DNA of 64,000 bases, from NCBI GenBank assembly GCA_001314545.1, contig LIHN01000005.1:62001-126000 (forward strand). Direction: 5' to 3'. Position 1 is the stretch's first letter. Each line of letters opens with the position of its first letter. The stretch is from Bacteroidetes bacterium HLUCCA01 (GTDB lineage: Bacteria > Bacteroidota > Rhodothermia > Balneolales > HLUCCA01). The notes under the pieces were generated by a model, which worked only from the letters and a program-made list of their open reading frames with translations, did no database searches and was not told the DNA's origin. A program made the position numbers and the translations under genes. Below are positions 16,623-25,791 of the stretch, piece by piece.

Positions 16623-18782
16623 ATGGCAACTGAAACCTTCTACTACGACAATAAAATCGTGCGCAATTTCGCCATTGCCACGGTTATATGGGGTATTGTA
16701 GGAATGCTGGTAGGCATTATCATAGCGTTGAAGCTGATTTTCCCGGAATTTCTGGGAGGAATCGCTGAACTGTCCTATGGTCGTCTGCGGCCGCTGCATA
16801 CCAATGCCGTAATTTTCGCCTTTGCCGGTAACGCCATTTTCCTGGGCGTGTACTACTCCCTTCAACGACTTTGTAAGGCGCGGATGTGGAGCGATACGTT
16901 CAGTAAGATCAACTTCTGGGGATGGCAGGCTATCATTGTCTCAGCTGCACTCACGCTGCCTTTCGGCATAACCCAGAGCAAGGAATATGCTGAGCTGGAA
17001 TGGCCTATTGCCATTGCCATCGCCGTAGTCTGGGTGGTCTTTGGCGTCAATATGATCATGACCATTTACAAGCGACGGGTCAAGCACATGTATGTGGCTA
17101 TATGGTTCTACATCGCCACGTTCGTTACCGTAGCCGTGCTGCATATTTTCAACAACCTGGTACTTCCGTACTCCTTCCTGGGCAGCTACTCGGTATACGC
17201 CGGGGTACAGGATGCGCTGGTACAGTGGTGGTACGGTCACAATGCGGTGGCTTTCTTCCTGACCACGCCGTTTCTGGGGATTATGTATTATTTCATCCCG
17301 AAAGCCGCTAACCGACCGATTTACTCCTACCGGCTGTCGATTGTCCACTTCTGGGCACTGATTTTTATCTACATCTGGGCCGGTCCGCACCACCTGCTGT
17401 ACACCGCTCTGCCGGGCTGGGCACAGTCATTGGGTGTGGTCTTCTCTGTGATGCTGATTGCCCCTAGCTGGGGTGGTATGATCAACGGATTGTTTACCCT
17501 GCGCGGAGCGTGGGACCGTGTTCGAAAAGACCCGGTACTCAAGTTTATGGTCGTTGGGGTTACAGCCTACGGTATGGCCACGTTCGAAGGCCCGATGATG
17601 TCGTTCAAGAACGTGAATGCCATTACCCACTACACCGATTATGTCATTGCGCACGTGCATACGGCAGCGTTGTTGTGGAACGGCGGACTCACCTTTGCGA
17701 TGCTCTATTTTATAGTGCCCCGCATTTTCAACACGGAAATTCACAGCCTTAAACTGGCCAACTTCCATTTCTGGGCTGCCACGCTGGGAACGGTACTGTA
17801 TGTTATCCCCATCTACTGGGGCGGTATTACCCAATCGCTGATGTGGAAAGAATTCACCGATGAAGGTACCCTGATGTACCCGAACTTTATGGAAACGGTA
17901 ACCCACCTGATTCCAATGTATGCGGCCCGTGCCATTGGCGGAACCCTGTACTTTGTTGGGGTCCTGGCGGGCATGTTCAACCTGTTCAGCACCATGAAAA
18001 AAGGCACCCTTACAGCCGATGAGAAGGCCGAGGCCAATCGTGCTGAGTTTGCCAGTGACACTTCCAAGGGCAGCAGTTTCCACCGCTGGCTGGAATCCAA
18101 GCCAACGCAGTTCACCACCCTGGTGGTCATCGCTATTCTGGTCGGCGGACTGGTGGAATTTATTCCTACCCAACTGGTTAAATCCAACGTGCCCACCATT
18201 GAAAGCGTACGACCTTACACCCCGCTGGAGCTGGTTGGTCGTGATATTTACATTGCCGAGGGTTGCGTGGGCTGTCACTCCCAGATGATCCGGCCTTTCC
18301 GCAGTGAAACCGAACGCTATGGCGATTACTCCAAGGCCGGCGAATTTGTATATGATCGTCCGTTCCTGTGGGGATCCAAGCGTACCGGTCCCGACCTGCA
18401 CCGGGTGGGCGGTAAATATCCGGACAGCTGGCACTATATGCACTTTATGGATTCCAGGTCTACATCGCCCGGCAGTATCATGCCGGCTTACCCCTGGTTC
18501 CAGACCCGTAAAATTGACCTCGAGCTGGTTCCTGCCAAAATCCGGACCCTTCAGCGACTTGGGGTTCCGTACCGCGACGGCTATGACGAGGTAGCTGTTG
18601 ACGAGCTCCGTGAGCAGGCCATGGGTATTGCACAAGGATTGCAGGACAGTGGTTTCGATGCCGACTGGGACAGCCATATGGTAGCCGTGATTGCCTACCT
18701 GCAACGACTGGGAACCGATATCAAAGCCCAGCCGCAGGCCGGTACCAATACCACCACCGCGCAACCCGCAGCATCACGCTAA
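16623..18782 (+). CDS. ccoNO: Fused cbb3 cytochrome oxidase subunits I and II (CcoNO)
   Basis: A 719-residue fusion of the catalytic subunit CcoN (about 1-480) and mono-haem cytochrome c subunit CcoO (about 500-719). The CcoN part has about 12 membrane segments, with haem/copper histidines in LHTNAVIFAF, WWYGHNAVAF, AGPHHLLYT and IAHVHTAALLWNGG. The CcoO part has the membrane anchor FTTLVVIAILVGGLVEFIP, the haem site GCVGCHSQ near 547-554 and distal Met in GSIMPAYPWF. The enzyme reduces oxygen at the inner membrane with high affinity and pumps protons. Separate ccoN and ccoO genes are usual in proteobacteria; the fusion is known in some Bacteroidota. Confidence 0.95.
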   Translation: MATETFYYDNKIVRNFAIATVIWGIVGMLVGIIIALKLIFPEFLGGIAELSYGRLRPLHTNAVIFAFAGNAIFLGVYYSLQRLCKARMWSDTFSKINFWGWQAIIVSAALTLPFGITQSKEYAELEWPIAIAIAVVWVVFGVNMIMTIYKRRVKHMYVAIWFYIATFVTVAVLHIFNNLVLPYSFLGSYSVYAGVQDALVQWWYGHNAVAFFLTTPFLGIMYYFIPKAANRPIYSYRLSIVHFWALIFIYIWAGPHHLLYTALPGWAQSLGVVFSVMLIAPSWGGMINGLFTLRGAWDRVRKDPVLKFMVVGVTAYGMATFEGPMMSFKNVNAITHYTDYVIAHVHTAALLWNGGLTFAMLYFIVPRIFNTEIHSLKLANFHFWAATLGTVLYVIPIYWGGITQSLMWKEFTDEGTLMYPNFMETVTHLIPMYAARAIGGTLYFVGVLAGMFNLFSTMKKGTLTADEKAEANRAEFASDTSKGSSFHRWLESKPTQFTTLVVIAILVGGLVEFIPTQLVKSNVPTIESVRPYTPLELVGRDIYIAEGCVGCHSQMIRPFRSETERYGDYSKAGEFVYDRPFLWGSKRTGPDLHRVGGKYPDSWHYMHFMDSRSTSPGSIMPAYPWFQTRKIDLELVPAKIRTLQRLGVPYRDGYDEVAVDELREQAMGIAQGLQDSGFDADWDSHMVAVIAYLQRLGTDIKAQPQAGTNTTTAQPAASR

Positions 18783-18794
18783 AAGGAGTCAACT

Positions 18795-19004
18795 ATGCGA
18801 CGTGACGTAATTGAAACCATTCAGGGGGTTGAAATCTTCCCCCTGATTTCCCTGGTCATCTTTGTAGGCTTCTTCATTGGCATGATTTATTACCTGGTCA
18901 GGCTGAAACGCAGTGATATAGACCGCTGGTCGGCCATGCCGCTGGAAGAAGACGAATCACACAATCAACTTTTTAACCATGACACCAAATCCAAGGGGGA
19001 TTAA
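18795..19004 (+). CDS. ccoQ: CcoQ-like small cbb3 oxidase subunit
   Basis: A 69-residue protein with one membrane helix (IFPLISLVIFVGFFIGMIYYLVRLK) followed by a short polar tail. Position between ccoNO and ccoP, size and topology match CcoQ, which stabilises the complex; sequence conservation in this family is low, so the call rests on context. AAGGAG sits 8 bases before the start. The stop is 2 bases before ccoP. Confidence 0.75.
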   Translation: MRRDVIETIQGVEIFPLISLVIFVGFFIGMIYYLVRLKRSDIDRWSAMPLEEDESHNQLFNHDTKSKGD

Positions 19005-19006
19005 CG

Positions 19007-19639
19007 ATGTCGGACAAAAAAATTCATGATGACAACAAGCCCAACGTCATTCTGGATGACGAACGGGATCTGCTGCTCGACCACGAGTATGATGGAATCC
19101 AGGAGCTGGATAATGCCATGCCGCCCTGGTGGTTGTATGGTTTTTACTTTACCATTGCCCTCAGCGTTGTGTACCTGTTGTATTACGATGTGCTGGGTAT
19201 TGGTCCGAACCAGATTGAGGAATATGAGCAGGAAATGGTGGCTGCTGCCGAACGTTTCGGAGGCAACGAAGAACCCGAAAGCACGGTCAACTATGCCGAT
19301 CTGGAAGTACTTATGGATGCCGAAAGTCTGACGGCTGGTCGACAGATTTACGAGAGTCCCCGTAATCTGTGTACAACCTGCCACGGCCAGAATGCCCAGG
19401 GTCTTGTGGGTCCGAACCTGACGAACAATCTTTGGAAGCACGGATGCGATCTGGAATCGATTATGATCAGCATCAAGAGCGGATTCCCCCAGCGGGGAAT
19501 GCCCGCCTATGGCAGCGGACAACGCCTGGATGATGTTCAGCTCCACCAGCTGGCCAGCTATATCATATCCCTTCGGGGCAGCAATCCGGACGGCGCGCGC
19601 CCACCGGATATGTCGCGCTCCGTTGAGTGTGAAATCTGA
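19007..19639 (+). CDS. ccoP: cbb3 oxidase subunit III, single-haem CcoP
   Basis: A 210-residue cbb3 subunit that passes electrons to CcoO. It has the CcoP N-terminal pattern (DGIQELDNAMPPWWLYGFYFT), one membrane helix to about residue 65, and one cytochrome c domain with CTTCHGQ near 122-128 and distal Met in RGMPAYGSG. Proteobacterial CcoP carries two c-haems and about 300 residues; here only one CxxCH is present, so electron entry must use a shorter chain. Three strong hairpins follow its stop. Confidence 0.92.
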   Translation: MSDKKIHDDNKPNVILDDERDLLLDHEYDGIQELDNAMPPWWLYGFYFTIALSVVYLLYYDVLGIGPNQIEEYEQEMVAAAERFGGNEEPESTVNYADLEVLMDAESLTAGRQIYESPRNLCTTCHGQNAQGLVGPNLTNNLWKHGCDLESIMISIKSGFPQRGMPAYGSGQRLDDVQLHQLASYIISLRGSNPDGARPPDMSRSVECEI

Positions 19640-19646
19640 TTGATAA

Positions 19647-19738
19647 CTGCCGGTTCCCAATAACCGAACCGGCAGCTGACAGGAGCCCTGCTCCTGATGT
19701 GAATTTTCCGGAGGGACCAAACCGTTGGTCGCCTCCGG
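19647..19738 (+). terminator. Cluster of three hairpins between ccoP and ccoG
   Basis: CTGCCGGTT/AACCGGCAG (19647-19675), CAGGAGC/GCTCCTG (19680-19696) and CCGGAGG...CCTCCGG with an inner ACCAA/TTGGT pair (19708-19738) are stacked in 92 bases. None has a long T-run. They may end or stabilise the oxidase transcript and lower expression of ccoGH. Confidence 0.5.
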
Positions 19739-19838
19739 AGCTTTCATCTTGTAGTACCGACTCCAGCCAAGCCGAGAAGAACCCCCGCATTAGTACTATT
19801 TTCATACCTCTTCATCTGCACGATACGGAGTATTTTTT

Positions 19839-21323
19839 ATGAGCAGAGACCGAAATACCATTAATCCTCTCACCGAGGAAGAAAGCTACCGCGACTTCGT
19901 CAATACCATTACCGAAGACGGAAAACGAAACTGGATTTATCCCAAAAAGCCCTCCGGCCGATTCTACCGCTACCGAACGGTACTAAGCTGGTTCCTGCTG
20001 GGTTTTCTGTTTGCCGGCCCGTTTATAACCATCAACGGCAATCCGTTGATCCTCATGAATATCCTGGAGCGAAAGTTCGTCCTGTTCGGACTCGTTTTCT
20101 GGCCGCAGGATTTCTACCTCTTCTTCCTGGCCATGCTGACCATCGTCATCTTTGTGGTGTTGTTCACCGCCATCTGGGGGAGGCTGTTCTGTGGATGGGT
20201 ATGTCCGCAGACGATCTTCATGGAAATGCTCTTCCGCAAGATAGAATACTGGATTGAGGGCGACTTCCAGCAGCAGCGAAAGCTTGATCAAAAACCCCTC
20301 GACCGTGAAAAAATCCTGAAAAAGGGATCTAAGCACATTCTGTTTTTCGGTCTGTCCTTTCTGATTGCCAACACCTTTCTGGCCTATATCATCGGCATCG
20401 AAGAGCTGCAGGCCATTGTAACGGCTCCACCCACGGAACACCTTACGGGGTTCATCGCCATCATGATCTTTACCACCGTTTTTTACGGGGTATTTGCCCG
20501 CTTCCGCGAGCAGGTATGTCTGGTTGCCTGTCCCTACGGCCGGTTTCAGTCGGTGCTGGTAGATAACGACTCCCTGGCGGTAACGTACGATTTCGCCCGC
20601 GGTGAAGGTCGTGCCAAGGTTAAGGATCGGGTAAAAGAGGGCGATGTCGTCACGAATACCCCCAAAAACGCGGATGCTGGTGTAAGCAGCTATGGCGACT
20701 GCATCGACTGTGAGTTATGTGTCAAGGTTTGTCCCACCGGAATTGATATCCGTAACGGAATTCAGCTGGAGTGTATTAACTGTACGGCCTGCATGGATGC
20801 CTGTGACGATGTCATGCGTCGCATAGGCAAGCCCGAGAAGCTGATCACGCATACCTCGTACAACGCCGTTGTGGAGGGTGCCAAGGCTCGTTTCTTCACC
20901 CCACGAATTGTGGCCTATTTGTCGGTTTTCGTGCTGATGTTCTCAGTATTCACCTATCTGCTGGTGACCCGACCGGAAGTAAATACGGTAATTCTGCGAG
21001 AACCCGGTATGCTGTTCAATGAGCTGCCCGGCAACCGCTATTCCAATTTTTACAATGCCCGGTTCTTCAACAAAACCTTCAACGAAATGAATGTAGAACT
21101 GCGGCTTCTGCAGCCAGCCACCGGAGAAATTCGGTTCCTGGGAGAAATGGAGCCTATAGCCGGACAGAATCAGGTAGAACGAAGGCTGATGGTATTTCTG
21201 CCGGGTGATGTTCTGGCCGGGAGCCAGACCCAGGTTGAGTTCGGTATTTATCGCGACGGAGAACTCATACAAACGGTAAAAAGCCAGTTTATTGGTCCTG
21301 ACCCTAACCGAAGAACGAATTGA
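19839..21323 (+). CDS. ccoG: cbb3 oxidase accessory ferredoxin CcoG
   Basis: A 494-residue membrane iron-sulfur protein of the CcoG/FixG/RdxA family, reported to reduce copper(II) for cbb3 assembly. It has several membrane segments, CGWVCPQ near residue 127, a second cysteine pair CLVACPYGR, and a ferredoxin domain with CIDCELCVKVCPTG and CINCTACMDACDD (about 287-330), enough for two 4Fe-4S clusters. A C-terminal immunoglobulin-like domain follows a last membrane segment. It comes after the hairpin cluster and before ccoH. Confidence 0.94.
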   Translation: MSRDRNTINPLTEEESYRDFVNTITEDGKRNWIYPKKPSGRFYRYRTVLSWFLLGFLFAGPFITINGNPLILMNILERKFVLFGLVFWPQDFYLFFLAMLTIVIFVVLFTAIWGRLFCGWVCPQTIFMEMLFRKIEYWIEGDFQQQRKLDQKPLDREKILKKGSKHILFFGLSFLIANTFLAYIIGIEELQAIVTAPPTEHLTGFIAIMIFTTVFYGVFARFREQVCLVACPYGRFQSVLVDNDSLAVTYDFARGEGRAKVKDRVKEGDVVTNTPKNADAGVSSYGDCIDCELCVKVCPTGIDIRNGIQLECINCTACMDACDDVMRRIGKPEKLITHTSYNAVVEGAKARFFTPRIVAYLSVFVLMFSVFTYLLVTRPEVNTVILREPGMLFNELPGNRYSNFYNARFFNKTFNEMNVELRLLQPATGEIRFLGEMEPIAGQNQVERRLMVFLPGDVLAGSQTQVEFGIYRDGELIQTVKSQFIGPDPNRRTN

Positions 21324-21492
21324 CCTGCCCGCCTGCGCTTCCGGGTGCGGGGTGACTGATGTGGCTGCATCGCACCGGCCTTACGGACTTCCCTTGCAGG
21401 CTTCCGGCGGAAAGCAGGGGTACTTCCGGATTGCCACGGGTGAATCGAATAGCCGCAAATGTAAATTTCAAATCACGTAACTGAACATACAA

Positions 21493-21954
21493 ATGAATCT
21501 GACTAAAAAAGAAGGTTGGCAGTGGCCTGTTGGCATCATCGTTGCTTATCTGCTGTTTATGGGAGCCACGCTTGGTTTCGTATTCTTTACCTTTGGTGTT
21601 GAATGGGATCTGGTTACGGATAACTATTACCAGAAAACCCTGACGCATCAGGATCAGATGCAGGCCGAGAGCAACGCATTGTCCCTGCAGGAGCCCTTAC
21701 GATGGGAGCTGCGTGAGGGTCGTTTAACCTTGTTCTATCCAACTGAACTATCGGGTGGCGGCATCGCCGGTGAAATCACCATGTATCGTCCATCGGATGC
21801 TTCACTGGATTTCAGTCTGCCCGTGCAGGCCGGATCAGACGGTGTACAGCAGGTTTCGGTAGCTGATATGAAACCCGGTAACTGGACGATGGAAATCAAC
21901 TGGAACAGCCAGGGGATACCCTACTACACCAGGGCAAGTCTCTACATTCAGTAG
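21493..21954 (+). CDS. ccoH: FixH/CcoH family protein
   Basis: A 153-residue protein with one N-terminal membrane helix (WPVGIIVAYLLFMGATLGFVFFTF), the conserved DLVTDNYYQKTLTHQDQM segment of FixH, and a beta-rich periplasmic domain ending in an NWTMEINWNSQGIPYYTRASLYI segment split over the last 30 residues. CcoH/FixH is required for stable cbb3 assembly. It sits 169 bases after ccoG, a spacer in which I see no gene. Confidence 0.9.
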   Translation: MNLTKKEGWQWPVGIIVAYLLFMGATLGFVFFTFGVEWDLVTDNYYQKTLTHQDQMQAESNALSLQEPLRWELREGRLTLFYPTELSGGGIAGEITMYRPSDASLDFSLPVQAGSDGVQQVSVADMKPGNWTMEINWNSQGIPYYTRASLYIQ

Positions 21955-22081
21955 CCAACGTTTTCCGGCGTGTTTGATCACCCAAAGGATACCAATGCAA
22001 GTTTCTACATACGGCAGGGGTAACGGGATGACACATACACGCACCAAATTTAAACCTCAGATTCAATAACAGGGTAACGGA

Positions 22082-22795
22082 ATGGGCGGAACCGAATTAT
22101 TATGGACCGGATTTATGCTCGGGCTGGTAGGCAGTGCACATTGTGCCGGCATGTGCGGACCCATAGCTATTGCCCTGCCCGGGGCGGAGCAACGTGGAAT
22201 AAGCCTGGTAACGGGTCGACTGCTGTACAACGGAGGTCGGGTAATGACCTATATGGCGATGGGCGCTGTGCTGGGGTTCTTCGGTATGGGAATGAGTCTG
22301 GCCGGTTATCAGCAGTTTCTTTCGGTAGCTACCGGCGTGCTGATACTGGCCTTCGCCCTGCTTCCCGGCCGCTATTTCAACAAGATAATGCATGCCAGTC
22401 CGGCCATGTTTCAGCGGACTTTCGGCACGTTGTTTGGCAAACTCATGAAAAACGGCTCCCATGGCTCCCTGCTGGGAATCGGTCTGCTGAACGGTCTGCT
22501 TCCGTGCGGTTTTGTCTACATGGGACTGATCGGCGCGCTGGGGATGGGTTCTGTTGCCGGCAGCGCCGCCTATATGGGCCTATTCGGACTGGGTACGGTT
22601 CCTGTAATGCTGGGGATGTCGTTGATTACGGGACTTTTCGGCCCGGGCTTCCGGACCAAAATGCAAAAGGCATTACCCTACGCGGCGGCGGCAGTCGGGA
22701 TTCTGCTCATATTGCGCGGTCTCTCCCTGGGAATTCCGTTTATAAGCCCGGTATTGGGCGGAGGGATGGAGATGGGGGCTGAAGCCTGCCACTGA
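22082..22795 (+). CDS. TauE/SafE-like membrane protein of the cbb3 cluster
   Basis: A 237-residue membrane protein with six or so hydrophobic segments. The first segment holds SAHCAGMCGPIAIALPG, the conserved HC-x-GMCG motif of the sulfite exporter TauE/SafE-like proteins found at the end of cbb3 clusters, and LNGLLPCGFVYMGL carries a second conserved cysteine. Cysteines and methionines in the membrane suggest copper or thiol handling during oxidase assembly, although transport of a sulfur compound is not excluded. It ends 2 bases before the convergent DUF4834 gene. Confidence 0.85.
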   Translation: MGGTELLWTGFMLGLVGSAHCAGMCGPIAIALPGAEQRGISLVTGRLLYNGGRVMTYMAMGAVLGFFGMGMSLAGYQQFLSVATGVLILAFALLPGRYFNKIMHASPAMFQRTFGTLFGKLMKNGSHGSLLGIGLLNGLLPCGFVYMGLIGALGMGSVAGSAAYMGLFGLGTVPVMLGMSLITGLFGPGFRTKMQKALPYAAAAVGILLILRGLSLGIPFISPVLGGGMEMGAEACH

Positions 22796-22797
22796 TA

Positions 22798-23085
22798 TCA
22801 CTCGATTTCTTTGAACTCGGCATCCTGTATATCCCGGACCCGCTGCTTTTCTTCCATCCTGGGCTGGGTTTTGGGTCGGCCGCCAACCATGGGTTCATCG
22901 TCACCGGCGGGTGCCGATGCATTCCTGTATCCCTGAAACGGTCCTCCGGCACCACCTGCATTACCCCGGACTCCACCCGTTCCAAAGTTGACGTAAAAGG
23001 AACGACGCGGCTTCGGACCTGCAATCAGCCGCCGAAGAATCCGGTAAAAGAGATAGAAAAAAATGAAATAAAGTATAAAACGCAT
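22798..23085 (-). CDS. Small DUF4834-like membrane protein
   Basis: A 95-residue protein starting with a membrane helix (MRFILYFIFFYLFYRILRRL) followed by a basic, glycine-rich and then charged tail. Size and N-terminal pattern suggest DUF4834, a small family of Bacteroidota with unknown function. It is leftward and converges tail to tail with the cbb3 cluster. The tail ends in RVRDIQDAEFKEIE, which resembles the conserved end of this family. Confidence 0.65.
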   Translation of the reverse strand: MRFILYFIFFYLFYRILRRLIAGPKPRRSFYVNFGTGGVRGNAGGAGGPFQGYRNASAPAGDDEPMVGGRPKTQPRMEEKQRVRDIQDAEFKEIE

Positions 23086-23223
23086 AAACGCAGATTTTTC
23101 GGGTCTTGGTGAACCCGGATGTCGGTGGAAACTACCGGACCCGATCAGAGCACCTGTTCGGAGATGATCACGTGTCAGTATTTAACGGATTTCATACTGA
23201 TAACGTGCCTGAAAGATACAGAT

Positions 23224-23859
23224 TTACGGAGTGATATAGGTTTTCTGACTGCGTAAAGGCAAACGGAAGACCTGCTCTTCGATATAGCTGAGATGATCCT
23301 CGTTATTGACAAAGTCGATTTCAGAGGCATTGATGACCAGTAAGGGCGAGCGGTCATAGTGGTGGAAAAAGTGGTTGTAGGCTTCATTGAGCTCTTCCAG
23401 GTACTCCGGAGCAATGTCCTTTTCATAACTGCGACCTCGTTTTGCGATGTTCTGAAGCAAGCGGTCTACCGAGCACTGAATAAAAATAACCAGGTCGGGT
23501 TTGGCCGCTATAGTGCTCATAATGCCGTAAATCCGGTCGTATAATGCCAGTTCATCATCGCTTAGATTCAGGCGGGCAAAAATGCGATCCTTGTCAAAAA
23601 GATAATCGGATATCAGGAAATCACTGAAAAGGTCGCGCGAGGTCATGCTTTTCTGCTGATGGAAGCGGCTGGCCAGAAAGGCGAGCTGGGTCTGAAACGC
23701 ATACCGTGCCCGGTCTTCGTAAAATTTGGGCAGGAAAGGGTTGTCCTCGAATTCCTCAAGGACCAGGCGGGCGTTGTGCCGTTGGGAAAGCAGTCTGGAA
23801 AGGGAGGTTTTCCCGGCACCGATGACGCCTTCTATTGCTATAAAATCGTAGGTATTCAC
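23224..23859 (-). CDS. Deoxynucleoside kinase (dAdo/dGuo kinase type)
   Basis: A 211-residue kinase that phosphorylates deoxynucleosides for salvage. It has the P-loop IEGVIGAGKTS (9-19), the substrate-binding acid pair in LVLEEFEDNPFLPKFY, the conserved DRARYAFQTQLAFLASRF segment and an LID-like basic run QNIAKRGRSYEKD. Length fits bacterial dAK/dGK. It is part of a leftward run with folK and dnaA, 10 bases after folK's start region, suggesting co-transcription. Confidence 0.9.
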   Translation of the reverse strand: MNTYDFIAIEGVIGAGKTSLSRLLSQRHNARLVLEEFEDNPFLPKFYEDRARYAFQTQLAFLASRFHQQKSMTSRDLFSDFLISDYLFDKDRIFARLNLSDDELALYDRIYGIMSTIAAKPDLVIFIQCSVDRLLQNIAKRGRSYEKDIAPEYLEELNEAYNHFFHHYDRSPLLVINASEIDFVNNEDHLSYIEEQVFRLPLRSQKTYITP

Positions 23860-23869
23860 GATGGCTAAT

Positions 23870-24352
23870 CTACCACTTTATCCTGCTTTTGGAAAGCTGC
23901 AGCGGTGCGGCGTTGCGAATCAACGTATCGATGTGGTCTCCGTTTTCCGGGTCGGTCCAGCCCGGGGCAACTTCCCGGAGCGGACACAGCACAAAAAGGC
24001 GTTCACGGTACCGCGGATGGGGTATTTCCAGGTCGGCATCCAGATAAACCCGGCCATGATAGCCGATGATATCCAGATCGATGATGCGGTCTGACCATCG
24101 GGCGGCCGATAAATTGCGCCCTGCCTGCTCTTCGTACTCTTTGACAGACCGGAGTAAGGCTGAAGGTTCCAGCGGACTTTCAAGGGCCGCTACGGCATTC
24201 AGAAAGGTATTGCTCGACGGTCCTACCGGTGCGGTTTCCCAGATGGACGAGAATTTGGGTTCACCGGCCGAAACAGTCCTCAAAAAAGAAGCCGCTTCCC
24301 GGAGGTTGGCGGCTTTATCGTCAAGACTGGTACCTAATGCGATGAAGATCAT
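23870..24352 (-). CDS. folK: HPPK, hydroxymethyl-dihydropterin pyrophosphokinase
   Basis: A 160-residue folate-pathway enzyme that transfers pyrophosphate from ATP to 6-hydroxymethyl-7,8-dihydropterin. It shows the family landmarks: ALGTSLDDKAANLREA at the N-terminus, SSIWETAPVGPSSNTFLNAVA, and the signature RWSDRIIDLDIIGYHG with the metal-binding aspartates, then LEIPHPRYRERLFVLCPL. Its start overlaps the dnaA stop by 4 bases. Confidence 0.94.
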   Translation of the reverse strand: MIFIALGTSLDDKAANLREAASFLRTVSAGEPKFSSIWETAPVGPSSNTFLNAVAALESPLEPSALLRSVKEYEEQAGRNLSAARWSDRIIDLDIIGYHGRVYLDADLEIPHPRYRERLFVLCPLREVAPGWTDPENGDHIDTLIRNAAPLQLSKSRIKW

Positions 24353-25791
24353 ATACTGGCCAGTTCAATGGAGTGCTGGATGTCTTTGATAATACGCTGA
24401 TGCTTGGGATTCTTGATGCGCTCTTCCACAGTGGTAATGGCATGAATTACGGTGGAATGGTCGCGGCCTCCGAACTGCAGTCCGATGGTTTTCAGGCTGC
24501 TTTTGGTCATCTGTTTGGCCAGATACATGGCAATCTGCCGGGCTTCAACCACTTCCTGCTTGCGGGTTTTTTCGCGGACCTTATTGGGGTCAATGCCAAA
24601 GTAATTGCACACCTGGGATTGAATCAACTCGATGGAGATATGCTTCTTGGTCTCTTTGACCATGTCTTTGAGTACCTGCTTGGCCATAGCCAGGTCGATA
24701 TGGTCGATTTTCTGCAGCGAAGAGGTAGCCAGCAGTTTGATGACAGCCCCTTCCATATCCCGCACGCTCGACTTAAAATTATGGGCGATGAATTCGAAGA
24801 TATCCGGATCAAACTCTATGCCGTTGTCGCGGGCCTTGTATTCCAGAATAGCGTAGCGGGTTTCGAAATCGGGCAGCTGCACATCGGCACTCAGTCCCCA
24901 GTTGAAACGGGATATGAGACGTTCTTCAATGTCCGGCACATCCTTGGGCGCGCGGTCGGAACTCAGAATAATCTGTTTGCCGTCCTGGTGCAGCGCATTG
25001 AAAATATGGAAAAACTCCTCCTGCGTCTTTTCCTTCCCGCTGAAAAATTGGATGTCATCTACAATCAGGACATCAATATTCCGGTAGAACATGGTGAATT
25101 CGCTGGCGCGATTGTTCCGGATGGCCTGAACAAATTCATTGGTGAAGCTTTCAGACGATATGTACAGGACATTTTTGTCATCCCCGTAGTCCTGCTTGAT
25201 TTTATTGCCGATACTCTGAATCAGGTGGGTCTTGCCCAGACCTACCCCGCCGTACACGAAAAACGGATTGAACGAATTGTTGCCCAGATTTTCAGCTATA
25301 GCCATGGCACCAGAACGCGCCAGCCGGTTACAGTCGCCCTCAATGTAGCGTTCAAAGACATAGTTCGGGTTCAGATTGGATTCAACCTTGGTTTTTTTCA
25401 GACCGGGTATGACGAAGGGATTTTGTATCACATTGGGAGCATAAGACGGATATCCCTGCATTTCCTGAGGCTTGACGGGGGGAACCGGACGCTGCGGCAT
25501 TCGAACGGAACGATGATGCTGCTGGTCGTCAGATTTCTCCATGACAATGGAATATTCGAGCTTACCCTGCGGACCCAGTACATCGTTGATCGTTGCACGG
25601 AGCAGCCCGTAGTAGTGCTCTTCAAGCCACTCATACCAGAACTGTGAGGGTACCTGAATGGTTAAGGTTTCTTCTTCCAGTTTTACCGGCTTTACCGGTT
25701 CGAACCACGACTTAAATTTTTGGTAGTTAATCTTATCGTGAATGATATCCAGGCATTCACTCCAGGCCTTAGCGGCATTCTCAGTAGACAA
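24349..25791 (-). CDS. dnaA: Replication initiator DnaA
   Basis: A 480-residue AAA+ initiator that binds DnaA boxes and opens the origin. Domain I (1-85) starts with the WSECLDIIHDKINYQKFKSW pattern; a linker rich in Pro and Gln follows. The AAA+ domain has NPFFVYGGVGLGKTHL near 175-190, Walker B VDDIQFFSGKEKTQEEFFH, and arginine-finger region ERLISRFNWGL. The C-terminal DNA-binding helix has the signature QFGGRDHSTVIHAI. Three perfect DnaA boxes lie just upstream, so the gene is probably autoregulated. Confidence 0.97.
   Translation of the reverse strand: MSTENAAKAWSECLDIIHDKINYQKFKSWFEPVKPVKLEEETLTIQVPSQFWYEWLEEHYYGLLRATINDVLGPQGKLEYSIVMEKSDDQQHHRSVRMPQRPVPPVKPQEMQGYPSYAPNVIQNPFVIPGLKKTKVESNLNPNYVFERYIEGDCNRLARSGAMAIAENLGNNSFNPFFVYGGVGLGKTHLIQSIGNKIKQDYGDDKNVLYISSESFTNEFVQAIRNNRASEFTMFYRNIDVLIVDDIQFFSGKEKTQEEFFHIFNALHQDGKQIILSSDRAPKDVPDIEERLISRFNWGLSADVQLPDFETRYAILEYKARDNGIEFDPDIFEFIAHNFKSSVRDMEGAVIKLLATSSLQKIDHIDLAMAKQVLKDMVKETKKHISIELIQSQVCNYFGIDPNKVREKTRKQEVVEARQIAMYLAKQMTKSSLKTIGLQFGGRDHSTVIHAITTVEERIKNPKHQRIIKDIQHSIELASI

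Noticed and set aside
17427-18764. A 445-codon minus-strand frame inside ccoNO
   Set aside because: It is the antisense of a clear oxidase gene and shows no family pattern.
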